Below, in pieces: positions 34,823 through 42,823 of a stretch of DNA of 64,000 nt (position 1 is its first letter; every line of letters starts with the position of its first letter). The stretch comes from Sulfurovum riftiae (lineage in GTDB: Bacteria > Campylobacterota > Campylobacteria > Campylobacterales > Sulfurovaceae). Under the pieces are notes generated by a model that worked only from the letters and a program-made list of their open reading frames with translations, was not told the origin of the DNA and ran no database searches. Location of the stretch: positions 58,123 to 122,122 of the forward strand of contig NZ_LNKT01000071.1 of the NCBI RefSeq assembly GCF_001595645.1, given 5' to 3'. Position numbers and translations under genes: made by a program.

Positions 34823-35997
34823 TTGTCAATTCCTTTATTTTGATATAACCCCTTAACCGCTTTACTGCCTTGATCGGGTGCTAACTTTGCATAGCGCATG
34901 GTTTGTGTAATGTCAGCATGATTTAAAAGCTTTTGAATTGTAAGTATTGGCACGCCTGCAATGGCCAGCTGTGAAGCGAATGTATGCCGTAGCGTATGGA
35001 TAACCACACGGTTTTTTCTGTCGTCAACTTTAAGCCCTTTGTTAAACAGGTGGTCAAGTGTCGGTTTTAAATGCCGTGATATGGTACGTGCTGTTGTTTT
35101 GGTATCGCTACCGCCTACCACATAATCATTTGCCTTTAGGTGCTTGATATGATCGGTCAATTCGGCTTTGTAGATATCGTCAAAAAAGCCCGTGTATGTA
35201 CCGCCACTTTTAAGATCATGTACCGTTATGCTGCTATTATGCAGGTTGATATCCTTTTTTTGAATATGCAGCACGCCTTCAAGCCTTGCACCTGTGGTCA
35301 ATGCCAACTTTACAAAGTGGTAAACCGTTTTATTGTCCTGCACCTTATCGATCAGCTGTTTTACTTCGTCAAGTGATAGGTAGCGGTCGCGGCTGTCGTC
35401 TGTTTTCAATCGTTTAACACCTGTGCAGGGGTTTGTAAGTGCTAAACCCTTCTCTTTGATACTGTGGTTTATGATCGCGGTTAAAAGCTGTATAATCCCG
35501 TTTACTGTCTTGGGTGCTTTGCCTTTGGCTTTCAGTGCCTTTTGAAGCTTTTGTATGTCGTCTTTGGTTATGCTGTGGATATTTTTAGTGCCTAACCCGT
35601 CTTTGCCGTTATCGCTTACCTTGATCGCTCTATATTCGCTGCTAATGTCTTTAGGGTCGATATGGCCAAAATACAGATTGTACTTTTGTATCTGCCTGAT
35701 ATTGGTTTTGTTTTCAGCTTCTTTGTCCAAAAAGTAAACCATTGCCAGGTCGTCAAGTGTTGTAACCTGTTTTTTCTTTTTATGTTGCAGCGGGTCTTCA
35801 CCTAGTTTGATCTTGTTAACATATTCACTACGTTTGGCAAAAGCAAACTTTTCATTTATGCCGTTTGATTTTTTGCCAACTGTTACCCAAACCTTTTTGC
35901 CGTGCTGATCTTTAAAGTTGATAACATAGCTAATATCACCATTTGCTAAATGGTTTAGATACACACCTGCATATTTTTTTGATTTGATACGTGCCAT
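34819..35997 (-). CDS. int: Tyrosine-type site-specific integrase
   Basis: A 392-residue recombinase. N-terminal residues 1-75 are arm-binding (KKYAGVYLNHLANGDISYVI), then a core-binding domain. The catalytic set is Arg238 (TTGARLEG), His334-x-x-Arg337 (HTLRH), His360 (LLNHADI) and Tyr369 (MRYAKL). It lies 150 bp from the distal 20-bp repeat. The second arm-site repeat touches its start codon, so the integrase may repress its own gene. Confidence 0.94.
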   Translation of the reverse strand: MARIKSKKYAGVYLNHLANGDISYVINFKDQHGKKVWVTVGKKSNGINEKFAFAKRSEYVNKIKLGEDPLQHKKKKQVTTLDDLAMVYFLDKEAENKTNIRQIQKYNLYFGHIDPKDISSEYRAIKVSDNGKDGLGTKNIHSITKDDIQKLQKALKAKGKAPKTVNGIIQLLTAIINHSIKEKGLALTNPCTGVKRLKTDDSRDRYLSLDEVKQLIDKVQDNKTVYHFVKLALTTGARLEGVLHIQKKDINLHNSSITVHDLKSGGTYTGFFDDIYKAELTDHIKHLKANDYVVGGSDTKTTARTISRHLKPTLDHLFNKGLKVDDRKNRVVIHTLRHTFASQLAIAGVPILTIQKLLNHADITQTMRYAKLAPDQGSKAVKGLYQNKGIDK

Positions 35998-36020
35998 TTT
36001 GCTACCCTATTGCTACCCAT
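35998..36020. repeat. Arm-site-like direct repeat, integrase-proximal copy
   Basis: An exact 23-bp copy of 29318-29340, directly abutting the integrase start codon, so it covers the integrase leader. Confidence 0.75.
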
Positions 36021-36148
36021 TTTTAATAAACGCTTGCAATAGTTTAGCAAAGTTTGTATAATGCCAATATTAAAGTAATGCCCTAAATAGCGTTATTTGT
36101 GGTATATTTGGGATACGTTTAAGAAAGTTTGCAAAAGGTATTAATTTA

Positions 36149-36168
36149 AATCCCTTCCTCTCTGCCAT
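36149..36168. repeat. attR: distal 20-bp direct repeat
   Basis: An exact copy of the tRNA-Ser 3' segment, marking the right end of the element. The bases upstream (ATTAATTT) do not continue the tRNA. Confidence 0.92.
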
Positions 36169-36287
36169 TCATCCGTTTCTTCCATATTTAATATCTTTCT
36201 ATGATCGTATAAATCTACTTACCGGTCAAAGCAAACATTCACATGATTTACTATTGACAAATCGGCGCGTTAAAAAGTCGGTTTCAA

Positions 36288-36322
36288 CTTTTCAGTGACA
36301 TACTGGTGTATCATTGAAAAGC
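36288..36322. repeat. Imperfect inverted repeat next to attR
   Basis: CTTTTCA-TGA-ATAC and GTAT-CA-TTGAAAAG pair around a 4-nt centre. It lies in the 190-bp gene-free stretch after attR, downstream of the decayed ATPase gene. It may be a terminator remnant or an operator. Confidence 0.4.
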
Positions 36323-36360
36323 AGATGATCTGACAAGGTTATCGGTTATAAACAGTATTT

Positions 36361-37394
36361 TCATGACAATTCTTTTTGAAGATCCAAAAATGCTTTATAT
36401 CCATCGATCACAATCTTTTTTTCTGCTTTTGTTGCCTCAAAAAGTTTTTGCTGCTTTTCATTGAGCGTTGAGTTGTATTTTGCTTCTATCAATATGTTGT
36501 TTTCCGTTATAAAATCAATTTCAATACCGTCTTCATACACATAGGCCGGATGATACGGTTTGAGAGACAAAAACAACAGGTTCTCAAAGATCGCCCCTTT
36601 GTCTCTAAATCCCGTAACTACATTTTTCAACCCTACATCACCGGCATAGATCTTTTTGGGATTCTTGATACGTTCATTCAATTTCCCATGTTTCTCTACT
36701 GTATAGATCAAATAGGTATCTTCAAAATAAGAAAGATAACGGCGAACAGTATCGACACCGACATCCAGTATTTTTGCCATTTTATTCAAACTCAGCTGTT
36801 TTCCGCTTCTCTCCATCAGCAATTTAAAGAAATCTTTCACAACAGACTCGCTTCTGATGTTATGGTAAGCAATAATATCTTTATAGATGATGTTGTCTAT
36901 CAGGTTCTGCAAATAGCTTATGTCACCTGTCAAGACATACTCCGGCATACCGCCATCATTCATATATTGTTCAAAATAGCTCTCTTTCAGATAGCCATCG
37001 GCCTTTTTAATATGTATTTCTTTAAATTGGAGATACTCATCGAAGTTGAGAGGCATCACTTCAACAAGCCTCTGCCTTCCTGTCAAATAGGCATTTTTAT
37101 CTCTCAACAGTGATGCGGATGAACTCGATGCATAGATCTTGATATCTTCCAGATCATAAAGATTTTTAAGTGCCTGCTGATACTCTTTTTTGGCTGTCAC
37201 TTCATCGAGAAAAAGATAGATTTTCTCTTTTGAAGAGAGTTTATGCAGTTTTCGGTAGGCTGTGAGTATCTCTTCAATGGACATATCCTCCAATGCAAGC
37301 AGGTCAAGACTGATATAAAATATTTTTTTGGCTCGATCTTTTTATGGTGAATCAACCGGGAGATCAAACTTTTCAAAATAGAGGTTTTCCCCAC
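36361..37394 (-). pseudogene. Decayed AAA_14/DUF4143-type ATPase
   Basis: The intact C-terminal 310 codons show the AAA_14 Walker B (IYLFLDEV), sensor (IKIYASSSSASLL) and DUF4143 domain (MLMERSGKQLSLNKMAKIL-like, then EIDFITENNILIEAK near the end). The P-loop GVGKTSILKSLI is in another frame upstream, from 37394. Adding one A to the A7 run at 37323-37329 would restore PKKIFYISLDLLALEDMS. A TGA stands three codons before the P-loop and the usual N-terminal residues are missing. So the gene is both frameshifted and 5'-truncated. Confidence 0.85.
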
Positions 37395-37629
37395 ACCTCT
37401 TAATCACTGGAGTGCCAACGCTTGATTGCTTAAATGGGATTGTTGTATACTTAGGCGCATATGCGAATTGGTCTTCGCATTGCTGTGATAGCTCTGTCTC
37501 ATCTCTCTTACCTTTGATCTTGAGATGTTTCAGACTATCACTTTCTTCCTTTACTTCTTTTCAACAACGTGGTGAAACTAGATAGTTTAAGGGTTAAGGG
37601 GTAAGGATTTTTGGTGTGGCATACCAGAT
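37395..37629. other. Spacer with a possible gene remnant
   Basis: On the minus strand about 70 codons stay open from near 37559 into the ATPase remnant, but with no start codon. The frame reads SLKHLKIKGKRDETELS and so on, with no recognised family. It may be a remnant left by a rearrangement that removed the ATPase N-terminus. Confidence 0.35.
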
Positions 37630-38059
37630 CTATTTAAAGGGATTAATAATTGTCAAAGTACTTTCAATAATTTGTTGATGCTGCATATCTTCACTTAACA
37701 ATATAGTACAACCATTTTCCAAGGCAGTTGCTACAATAAGCGCATCATAGTATTGAAAATTATATCGTTCTTTTAGATGCAATGCTTTAATCTGTGTTTT
37801 CAAATCAAAATCTGCAATAGGAAAAAATGTATCAAGCTCCAAAATGGCATTTTCTATAGCAGCAGATGAAAGTTTAAACTTCTTGAGCAATACATTAACC
37901 AATTCATTTACAACAACCAATTCATTTACAACCTGTTTAGAAATAACAATATTCTCCCCATGTATTTCCAGCATACTGTTAGCAACATTTTGTTTGGCTA
38001 TCTTCCTTCGAGTAAGCATAGATAAGAATATTGGTATCTAAAAACACTCTATCGGGCAT
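37630..38059 (-). pseudogene. PIN-domain ribonuclease toxin (VapC-like), frameshifted
   Basis: Translation from the ATG at 38059 gives MPDRVFLDTNILIYAYSKED, the start of a PIN domain with its first acidic residue (LDTN). The frame then stops at TAA. The following frame carries the rest: VISKQVVNELV, then FQYYDALIVATALENGCTIL with the later acidic residues (YYDA, LSED). One extra A in the short A run near 38001 would join them. A perfect 18-bp in-frame duplication (37897-37914, 37915-37932) doubles VVNELV. The ATG lies inside the antitoxin gene, as in many vapBC pairs. Confidence 0.85.
37897..37932. repeat. 18-bp tandem duplication in the PIN gene
   Basis: Two perfect adjacent copies of an 18-bp unit starting AACCAATTCATTTACAAC. 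In frame, they repeat VVNELV. Family members have one copy, so this looks like a recent slip. Confidence 0.9.
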
Positions 38060-38243
38060 GTGCTTCTTCCCGATCGAATTTAAAACCCTTCGTTTTTATG
38101 GAGAGGGCCATCAGTTTTCTATGTTTAGGTTCTTTTTGAGACTCTTCTATATTTACCTTCACATCCTTTTTGGGCAAATGATTTAAAAAGTACATTACTT
38201 TGTCAAAAATGCTATCGTCAATATCTAATCGAATTGTTTTCAT
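38049..38243 (-). CDS. Antitoxin-like protein paired with the PIN toxin
   Basis: A 64-residue protein. The N-terminus MKTIRLDIDDSIFDKVMYFL is a ribbon-strand and helix pattern as in small antitoxins, and the C-terminus is charged and probably disordered (FDREEAHAR). It overlaps the PIN start by 11 nt, which couples their translation. DNA binding and neutralisation are inferred. Confidence 0.75.
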   Translation of the reverse strand: MKTIRLDIDDSIFDKVMYFLNHLPKKDVKVNIEESQKEPKHRKLMALSIKTKGFKFDREEAHAR

Positions 38244-38521
38244 CTTTCACCTTTTTAGTTGATTATAGCAAAAAAATATCATTAGGGAAAGGGTGAATGG
38301 GAAGATGGGTTCTCTGGCACTCATCGCTTTGCGATGAAGCGTTCAGCGTTCAGTGTTCAGTGGGTAGCGTGTAGTGTTAAGGGGGCAGTGATGGTGTATG
38401 AGAGGAAGGGTGAATGTGTGAGTTTTTAGTGTGAGTGTGTGGGTGTAAGAATAAGTGAAAAGGTAACTGGTACCCATTTCCTCATTCACCCATCTGCCCA
38501 TCTACAACCACAGTGTGGTAG
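38244..38521. other. Gene-free, low-complexity spacer
   Basis: A 280-bp stretch with a CATCGCTTTGCGATG hairpin near 38318, GTTCAG near-repeats (38341-38361) and a long GT/GA-rich plus-strand run. The flanks are inversely repeated (GGGTGAATG and GATGGG near 38290-38308 against CATTCACCC and CCCATC near 38482-38508). A related sequence lies at 42205-42290. No gene is seen. Confidence 0.55.
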
Positions 38522-38905
38522 TTAGTCTCGCAGGACGGCGTATCTGCCTGAGCCGAGCAGGGTGATGGCCAGGGCGCCGAGGAGGTAGAACATGACGGCT
38601 TCCATGCCCCAGGCGCCGTGTGCGCCGAGTGTCAGCATACCTTTGAAGTTGGTCAGCCAGATGGCCATGAGCATGTTGACGACGATGACCCCCGCCCAGA
38701 CCCTGCTGCTGATACCCAGAAGCAGCAGAAGCGGCGCGAGGACCTCCCCGACATAGACCCCGTATGCCAGTACTTCGGGCAGGCCGTGCCCCACGACCAT
38801 GGCTTTGACGGCACCTATGCCGTGCTGCAGTTTGCTGATACCGTGAAACAGCAGCATCCCGCCGACCATGATACGCAGGATGAACCTTTCAATATTTCCA
38901 GACAT
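38522..38905 (-). CDS. DoxX-family membrane protein
   Basis: A 127-residue protein with four hydrophobic segments and the DoxX start (FILRIMVGGMLLFHGISKLQ) and middle (GLPEVLAYGVYVGEVLAPLL). Unlike the DoxX at 10745 it has no Cys-rich peptide beside it. Its role is unknown. It is a separate paralogue, not a duplicate, since the sequences differ throughout. Confidence 0.85.
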   Translation of the reverse strand: MSGNIERFILRIMVGGMLLFHGISKLQHGIGAVKAMVVGHGLPEVLAYGVYVGEVLAPLLLLLGISSRVWAGVIVVNMLMAIWLTNFKGMLTLGAHGAWGMEAVMFYLLGALAITLLGSGRYAVLRD

Positions 38906-38932
38906 GTTGAACCTTTTTGTTTTATCTTCCCT

Positions 38933-39163
38933 CTATGCCGCAGGAGTATATTCACGGATATCCACTTCTACACCATTTTTGACGATCTCTTGCGCTTTTG
39001 TCAATAGTTCAGATGTGATCTTCTCATCAATATATTTTTCACCACAATTGTCACATAACAATGCTGGTACATGTTTAAAGAGAATCGTGGCACCATCTTT
39101 TTCAAGGGTAATTGTCGTAAACCCTTTTTCCATTTCACCATGTTTACAGATCATACATTTCAT
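38933..39163 (-). CDS. YgiT-type zinc-finger protein (MqsA-like), orphan
   Basis: A 76-residue protein starting MKCMICKHGEMEKGFTTITL, with a second C-x2-C (LLCDNCGEKYID), so two CxxC pairs bind one zinc. The C-terminus is a helix and short tail without an obvious helix-turn-helix. The family pairs with MqsR or DUF4258 toxins, but none is adjacent. Translation may begin at the ATG at 39175, since TATAAT lies 7 nt before it. Confidence 0.78.
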   Translation of the reverse strand: MKCMICKHGEMEKGFTTITLEKDGATILFKHVPALLCDNCGEKYIDEKITSELLTKAQEIVKNGVEVDIREYTPAA

Positions 39164-39244
39164 TATCAGTTGCATAATGAAAATTATATCATAAGTGTCA
39201 AAATGCACCAAATAACCCATCTCCCCATTCATTCATCCACCCAT

Positions 39245-39724
39245 CTACTCATAAACATCAAGCACGATCCGTGCCGGATCTTTTAGTGTGAAGGCTTTCA
39301 GTCTGGCATTTCTGCGCAAAGTGATGCGGTAGAAGACGGCGCTGTCGTCGCCGTACTCTTCTCCGCTGAGCCTTTTGATGGTGCGGATGATGCCTCCTTT
39401 TGGCAGGGACGGGATGGCGGTGGTGGTACTTCTGAAGCCTGCCAGTTCGGCTTCGATGCTGAGGTCGGGGTGGAGGGTGAAGGTGTAGTGGCCGGCTTTG
39501 TCGGCGGGTTTGCCTGCCTGGGGCTTTCCGTAGCCCTGCCAGTAGGTGACATCGAAGACGATACGGGTGAAGCCCTGGTGTTCTCCCACACGGATGGCCG
39601 AGAGGTTCAGGCCGTCCGTGCTTTCACCGCCGCTGAGGCGCTGCAGCGGTTCGGCCGACAGGGCAGAAAAGCAGAGGAGGAGTACTGCGAAAAGCGCTGC
39701 TGCAGTGCCGGAAAACCTAGGCAT
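39245..39724 (-). CDS. Exported AMIN-like domain protein (159 aa)
   Basis: The ATG at 39724 gives a signal peptide (MPRFSGTAAALFAVLLLCF, cleavage near ALSA). The mature part is beta-rich (SAIRVGEHQGFTRIVFDVT and ARIVLDVYE), like AMIN domains that bind peptidoglycan. It overlaps the amidase stop by 8 nt, so the two form an operon. A longer frame from 39952 lies over the amidase and is rejected. Confidence 0.75.
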   Translation of the reverse strand: MPRFSGTAAALFAVLLLCFSALSAEPLQRLSGGESTDGLNLSAIRVGEHQGFTRIVFDVTYWQGYGKPQAGKPADKAGHYTFTLHPDLSIEAELAGFRSTTTAIPSLPKGGIIRTIKRLSGEEYGDDSAVFYRITLRRNARLKAFTLKDPARIVLDVYE

Positions 39725-40628
39725 AGTGTTCGATGCTTCTGAGATCGAGCAGGAGTTTCCAGACATGCTTCTTGACCAGGTCGCTGGCATAGAGCATATT
39801 CGCCTTCTTGAAGGCCCTGACCGCCCGGGCCGTGGCCGGGCCGAAGATACCATCGGGCCTGATGAAGAGCAGCTCCTGAAGGAAGGCCACCGAAGGGCCC
39901 CGGGAGCCTGTCTGGAGGTCGGGCAGGGCGGAAAGTTCGACCGTTCTGACACTCTCGAGCACAGGCTTCATGAGCAGCTGCCAGACCTGCGGGGTGACGA
40001 TGCCGCTGGGGTAGAGGCCGTTCTGGCGTTTGAAAGCCTTGACCGCTGCGAGCGTTTCAGGGCCGTAGTCGCCGTCAGCCGTGACATGCAGCAGAGACTG
40101 CAGCTTTTTGACCGCCTCCCCGCTGTCACCGAGGGTCAGCCTGGGCAGATCGTCCGTCTGGCCGGCTGCGGAGACCACCGGCTGGCTCTCAAGACCCAGG
40201 GAGCCGTAGGCGTCGAGTCTGAGCACCCGTTTGTAGTCGATGACAGGGCAGGCCTTGGGCGAAACCTCGCAGTGGCCGTGGAAGCTGACCTGTTTGAGGT
40301 AAGCCTCGTTTATCTGGCTGCAAAGCGCCTGCAGCGTCTTCTCCTGTGCCGCTGTGAACTTCTCTCTTTTGAGGCCGTGCAGGCAGATGGCGATGGTACG
40401 CAGGTTGTGGCCGTGCTGTGCGGCAGGGGTTCTCTCGATATCCCTGCCCGGACTCAGGTCTCCGTTCTTGTGTATGAAAAAGTGGTAGCCGATGTCGTCA
40501 AACCCGCGTGCAAGATGCCACTCTCGTATGACATCGACACTGTCGTGGGCGGGAACGTCGGAAGCCGAACAGTGAATGAAGACCCGGTCGATCCTCCGTC
40601 TGGGTTTTACAAATAAGGTCGCAGGCAT
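39717..40628 (-). CDS. N-acetylmuramoyl-L-alanine amidase with two peptidoglycan-binding domains
   Basis: A 303-residue enzyme that cuts the bond between muramic acid and L-Ala. The Amidase_2/PGRP domain (about 10-135) has zinc ligands His19 (FIHCSA), His in FHGHCEVSPKACP and its Cys. Two PG_binding_1 repeats follow: LGDSGEAVKKLQSLLHVTAD and SRGPSVAFLQELLFIRPDGI, each with a GxxGPxT pattern. No signal peptide is obvious, as in phage endolysins. It pairs with the exported AMIN-like protein, so a wall role is likely; an old prophage origin is possible. Confidence 0.87.
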   Translation of the reverse strand: MPATLFVKPRRRIDRVFIHCSASDVPAHDSVDVIREWHLARGFDDIGYHFFIHKNGDLSPGRDIERTPAAQHGHNLRTIAICLHGLKREKFTAAQEKTLQALCSQINEAYLKQVSFHGHCEVSPKACPVIDYKRVLRLDAYGSLGLESQPVVSAAGQTDDLPRLTLGDSGEAVKKLQSLLHVTADGDYGPETLAAVKAFKRQNGLYPSGIVTPQVWQLLMKPVLESVRTVELSALPDLQTGSRGPSVAFLQELLFIRPDGIFGPATARAVRAFKKANMLYASDLVKKHVWKLLLDLRSIEHYA

Positions 40629-40723
40629 ATTCTCTCCTTTGTCTGCCCAAGTATAGCAAAATGTTCAAAACCAAGCAATTTCGTAGTATACTACGTACCA
40701 ATAATACATACAAGGATTCTTAT

Positions 40724-41173
40724 ATGAGAGTGTTCACTTCTATTCTTTTTCTCTTTTCCATACTTTTTTTTACAGGATGTGAAGGGCCGAGCCTTGGCGG
40801 CAAGAACGTACACAAAGAGTACTTCACCAACGGAACGCTGCGTTCGGAATTTATCATGACCGACAAGACCAAGAAGAACGGTACCCTGAAGAAGTACGGT
40901 ACCGACGGCAAGCTCACCTCCATTGTGAAGATAAAGAACGGGGTCAAGAGCGGGACGGAAATAATGTACGATACCCAGGGACGTGTTCTGATGCGCACCC
41001 CTTACGTCAACGGTGTCAAACACGGCAACCAGACGGTCTACTACCCCAACCAGACCGTGCTTGCCATCATCCCCTACAGATATGACAGGAAGAACGGGAT
41101 CGCCGTGAAGTACTTCCCTGACGGGTCGGTACAGCAGAAGGCACGCTTCAAGAACGACAAGATCGTCAACTAA
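40724..41173 (+). CDS. MORN-repeat lipoprotein (YwqK family)
   Basis: A 149-residue lipoprotein with lipobox FFTGC (Cys17). Successive MORN-like repeats follow: KEYFTNGTLRSEFIM, KKYGTDGKLTSIVKI, MYDTQGRVLMRTPYVNGVKHG and VKYFPDGSVQQKARF. Such proteins are often named YwqK antitoxin family, but here the lipobox points to an envelope role. The ATG at 40724 begins the signal peptide. It is followed by the peptidase gene after 5 nt. Confidence 0.82.
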   Translation: MRVFTSILFLFSILFFTGCEGPSLGGKNVHKEYFTNGTLRSEFIMTDKTKKNGTLKKYGTDGKLTSIVKIKNGVKSGTEIMYDTQGRVLMRTPYVNGVKHGNQTVYYPNQTVLAIIPYRYDRKNGIAVKYFPDGSVQQKARFKNDKIVN

Positions 41174-41178
41174 GCGGC

Positions 41179-41853
41179 ATGTCCGGACTCCTGCCCCAGT
41201 ACACTCACATCGTCAAACCCCGACTGCGGCACACCTACCTCTCTTTCGACGAGGCGGGGAACCTGCTCATCAAATCACCGAAGGTGTCACAGGACTATCT
41301 TGAACAACTGCTGCTCAAAAAAGCAAAATGGATCAGGCAGACACAAGAGAGGATACTGAAAAAAAAAGGGCGGAAACCAGACTTTGGGAAGGATTGTGTG
41401 CTCTGCTTTCTCGGAGAAGAGATCGGGTTGACACTCGTTCCATACGAAAAGAAACGTACCCGTCTCGTACTTGCCCCTAAAGGCTTTCGGATCTTTTACA
41501 GCCAATATGACGAAGCGGTCTTCCATAGACAGATCGATGCCTTCTACAAAAAAGAGGCTGAAAAAGTATTGCCCCAAATAGTGGCACAGCATGCAAAGCG
41601 AATGGGCCTTTCCCCTTCGGCGGTCCGTTTCCGAAAAACGAAACGGCAATGGGGCAGCTGTTCTGCCAGAAATGTCATCAGTCTCAATACGATGCTGATG
41701 AAACTGCCTGTAAGACTCATCGATTATGTTGTTATACATGAACTCGCACACATAGAACACAAACACCACCAGAAAAGTTTCTGGAAGCTTGTCGGGCAGC
41801 ATATGCCCGACTACAAAGCACGCATAAAAGAACTGCACAGCTATACCACCTAA
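41179..41853 (+). CDS. YgjP-like (DUF45) zinc metallopeptidase
   Basis: A 224-residue cytoplasmic protein with the zinc-peptidase motif HELAHIEHKHHQKSFW near residue 190, and the family landmark KTKRQWGSCSARNVISLNT before it. It resembles the protease core of SprT and Wss1-type proteins. In other bacteria YgjP-like genes lie next to HsdR. Here it is between a lipoprotein and a small zinc-ribbon protein, with tight spacing. Confidence 0.88.
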   Translation: MSGLLPQYTHIVKPRLRHTYLSFDEAGNLLIKSPKVSQDYLEQLLLKKAKWIRQTQERILKKKGRKPDFGKDCVLCFLGEEIGLTLVPYEKKRTRLVLAPKGFRIFYSQYDEAVFHRQIDAFYKKEAEKVLPQIVAQHAKRMGLSPSAVRFRKTKRQWGSCSARNVISLNTMLMKLPVRLIDYVVIHELAHIEHKHHQKSFWKLVGQHMPDYKARIKELHSYTT

Positions 41854-41863
41854 GGAGGCTCCC

Positions 41864-42139
41864 ATCGATACCGTCTATCTTCTGTTCTTCCTTGTCATCG
41901 TTCTGGCAGGGTCGGTCTTTACCTACATCTACTACCTCAAAGAGAAAAAAGAGCAGCTCGACAGCATCAAACGCGGGTTCTGCCCCCGGTGCCACCAGAA
42001 AAGCGTGGAACTGACCGACCAGAGAAGCGGCGGCTGCTCCGGACCGAAGATACTTACCTTCGAGTGTTCGGAGTGCGGGTACCATAACAGCTTTTCGGTG
42101 GAGAACGACGGCGGCTGCGGAAGCGGAAGGTGTGGGTAG
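41864..42139 (+). CDS. Small membrane zinc-ribbon protein with no standard start codon
   Basis: An open frame of 92 codons just after the peptidase gene. It encodes one N-terminal membrane helix (VYLLFFLVIVLAGSVFTYIY), a short charged linker and a zinc ribbon (FCPRC, then ECSEC), ending GGCGSGRCG. AGGAGG stands 5 nt before ATC (41864), and no ATG, GTG or TTG occurs upstream in frame after the TAA at 41825. So either ATC is used as start or a former ATG is mutated. The coherent protein design speaks for a real gene. Confidence 0.7.
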   Translation: MDTVYLLFFLVIVLAGSVFTYIYYLKEKKEQLDSIKRGFCPRCHQKSVELTDQRSGGCSGPKILTFECSECGYHNSFSVENDGGCGSGRCG

Positions 42140-42358
42140 GCATCGCATTGCGATGCAGTGTGTGTTTGAGTGTGAGTACCCCAAGGGCATTTGTCCCTAC
42201 GGTCGGGCATGTGTGAGGTCATCACTTTGTGACGAAGGGTTCAGCGTTCAGCGCTTGGCGTTAAGGGTTGGTGATAGTTGATAGTGAGAGATGTATGCGG
42301 GATGTATTAAGTTGACTTTGTCAATCTGTGTGTTATAACGTTTAAAAAAGGAATGAAC
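42140..42358. other. Low-complexity spacer before the globin gene
   Basis: It contains a CATCGCATTGCGATG hairpin, a REP-like piece (CCCAAGGGCATTTGTCCCTACGG near 42181) and GTTCAGCG near-repeats that resemble the spacer at 38320-38370. No gene is seen. Confidence 0.5.
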
Positions 42359-42823
42359 ATGCAATTCTCTTCAAGCAGTCTGGACTTTTCTGTGATGCCG
42401 TACCAGGAAGGAGTGCGTCCTCCTGTGACCAAGCCCGACCCCGGCTTTCTTGCCGACATTGGCGAGGAGGGGATGCGTGAGCTCTTTGTGCGTTTCTACA
42501 CCTGTCTGCATGAGAGCCCCATAAAAGAACTTTTTCCGCAGGAGTGGGATGAGATGCTCGAAGCGGCGGACAACTCCGCGGACTTCTTCATTCAGATCTG
42601 CGGCGGGCCGGACTACTTTACACAGAAGAAAGGCGCACCCCAGATGGGGAAGCGGCATGCCCCTTTTGCCATAACCCCCGAGAGCAGACTGCACTGGCTG
42701 GACTGTTTCAAAGAGGCGCTGCAACTGATCATCACCGAGAAGCAGAGCAGCGAGGCGCACATACAGAGTTTCTGGAACTACCTGAACGTCTTTTCGATCT
42801 GGATGATCAATGCGAGACATTAA
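42359..42823 (+). CDS. Truncated-hemoglobin-like globin
   Basis: A 154-residue single-domain globin of the group often annotated as globin or YjbI-like. Helix patterns are clear (MRELFVRFYTCLHESPIKEL; ADFFIQICGGPDYFTQKKG). The proximal His is probably in GKRHAPFAITPESRLHWL, which is standard for truncated globins. The ATG at 42359 has AAAGGA 6 nt before it; an in-frame ATG at 42353 is too close. It converges with msrBA, overlapping by 4 nt. Oxygen or nitric oxide chemistry is likely. Confidence 0.85.
   Translation: MQFSSSSLDFSVMPYQEGVRPPVTKPDPGFLADIGEEGMRELFVRFYTCLHESPIKELFPQEWDEMLEAADNSADFFIQICGGPDYFTQKKGAPQMGKRHAPFAITPESRLHWLDCFKEALQLIITEKQSSEAHIQSFWNYLNVFSIWMINARH

Larger units (their letters stand above)
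29222..36168. mobile_element. Integrated element in tRNA-Ser(GGA), about 6.9 kb
   Basis: A 20-bp direct repeat (AATCCCTTCCTCTCTGCCAT) at 29222-29241 and 36149-36168 bounds a block with a tyrosine integrase at its far end. All convincing genes are on the minus strand, running from the integrase toward the tRNA. Cargo is an AlpA-like regulator, three small unknown proteins, a replicase-like protein and an SF2 helicase. I see no capsid, portal, relaxase or conjugation genes. The most economical reading is a cryptic integrated plasmid or a phage satellite. Confidence 0.88.

Noticed and set aside
29222..36168. Complete prophage
   Set aside because: No capsid, terminase, portal, tail or lysis genes are present between the att repeats.
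38522..38905. Second bufferin/HvfA-like module
   Set aside because: This DoxX gene has no Cys-rich peptide or other partner beside it.
39546..40616. A 356-codon frame antisense to the amidase
   Set aside because: A shadow of a gene with zinc ligands and two peptidoglycan-binding repeats.
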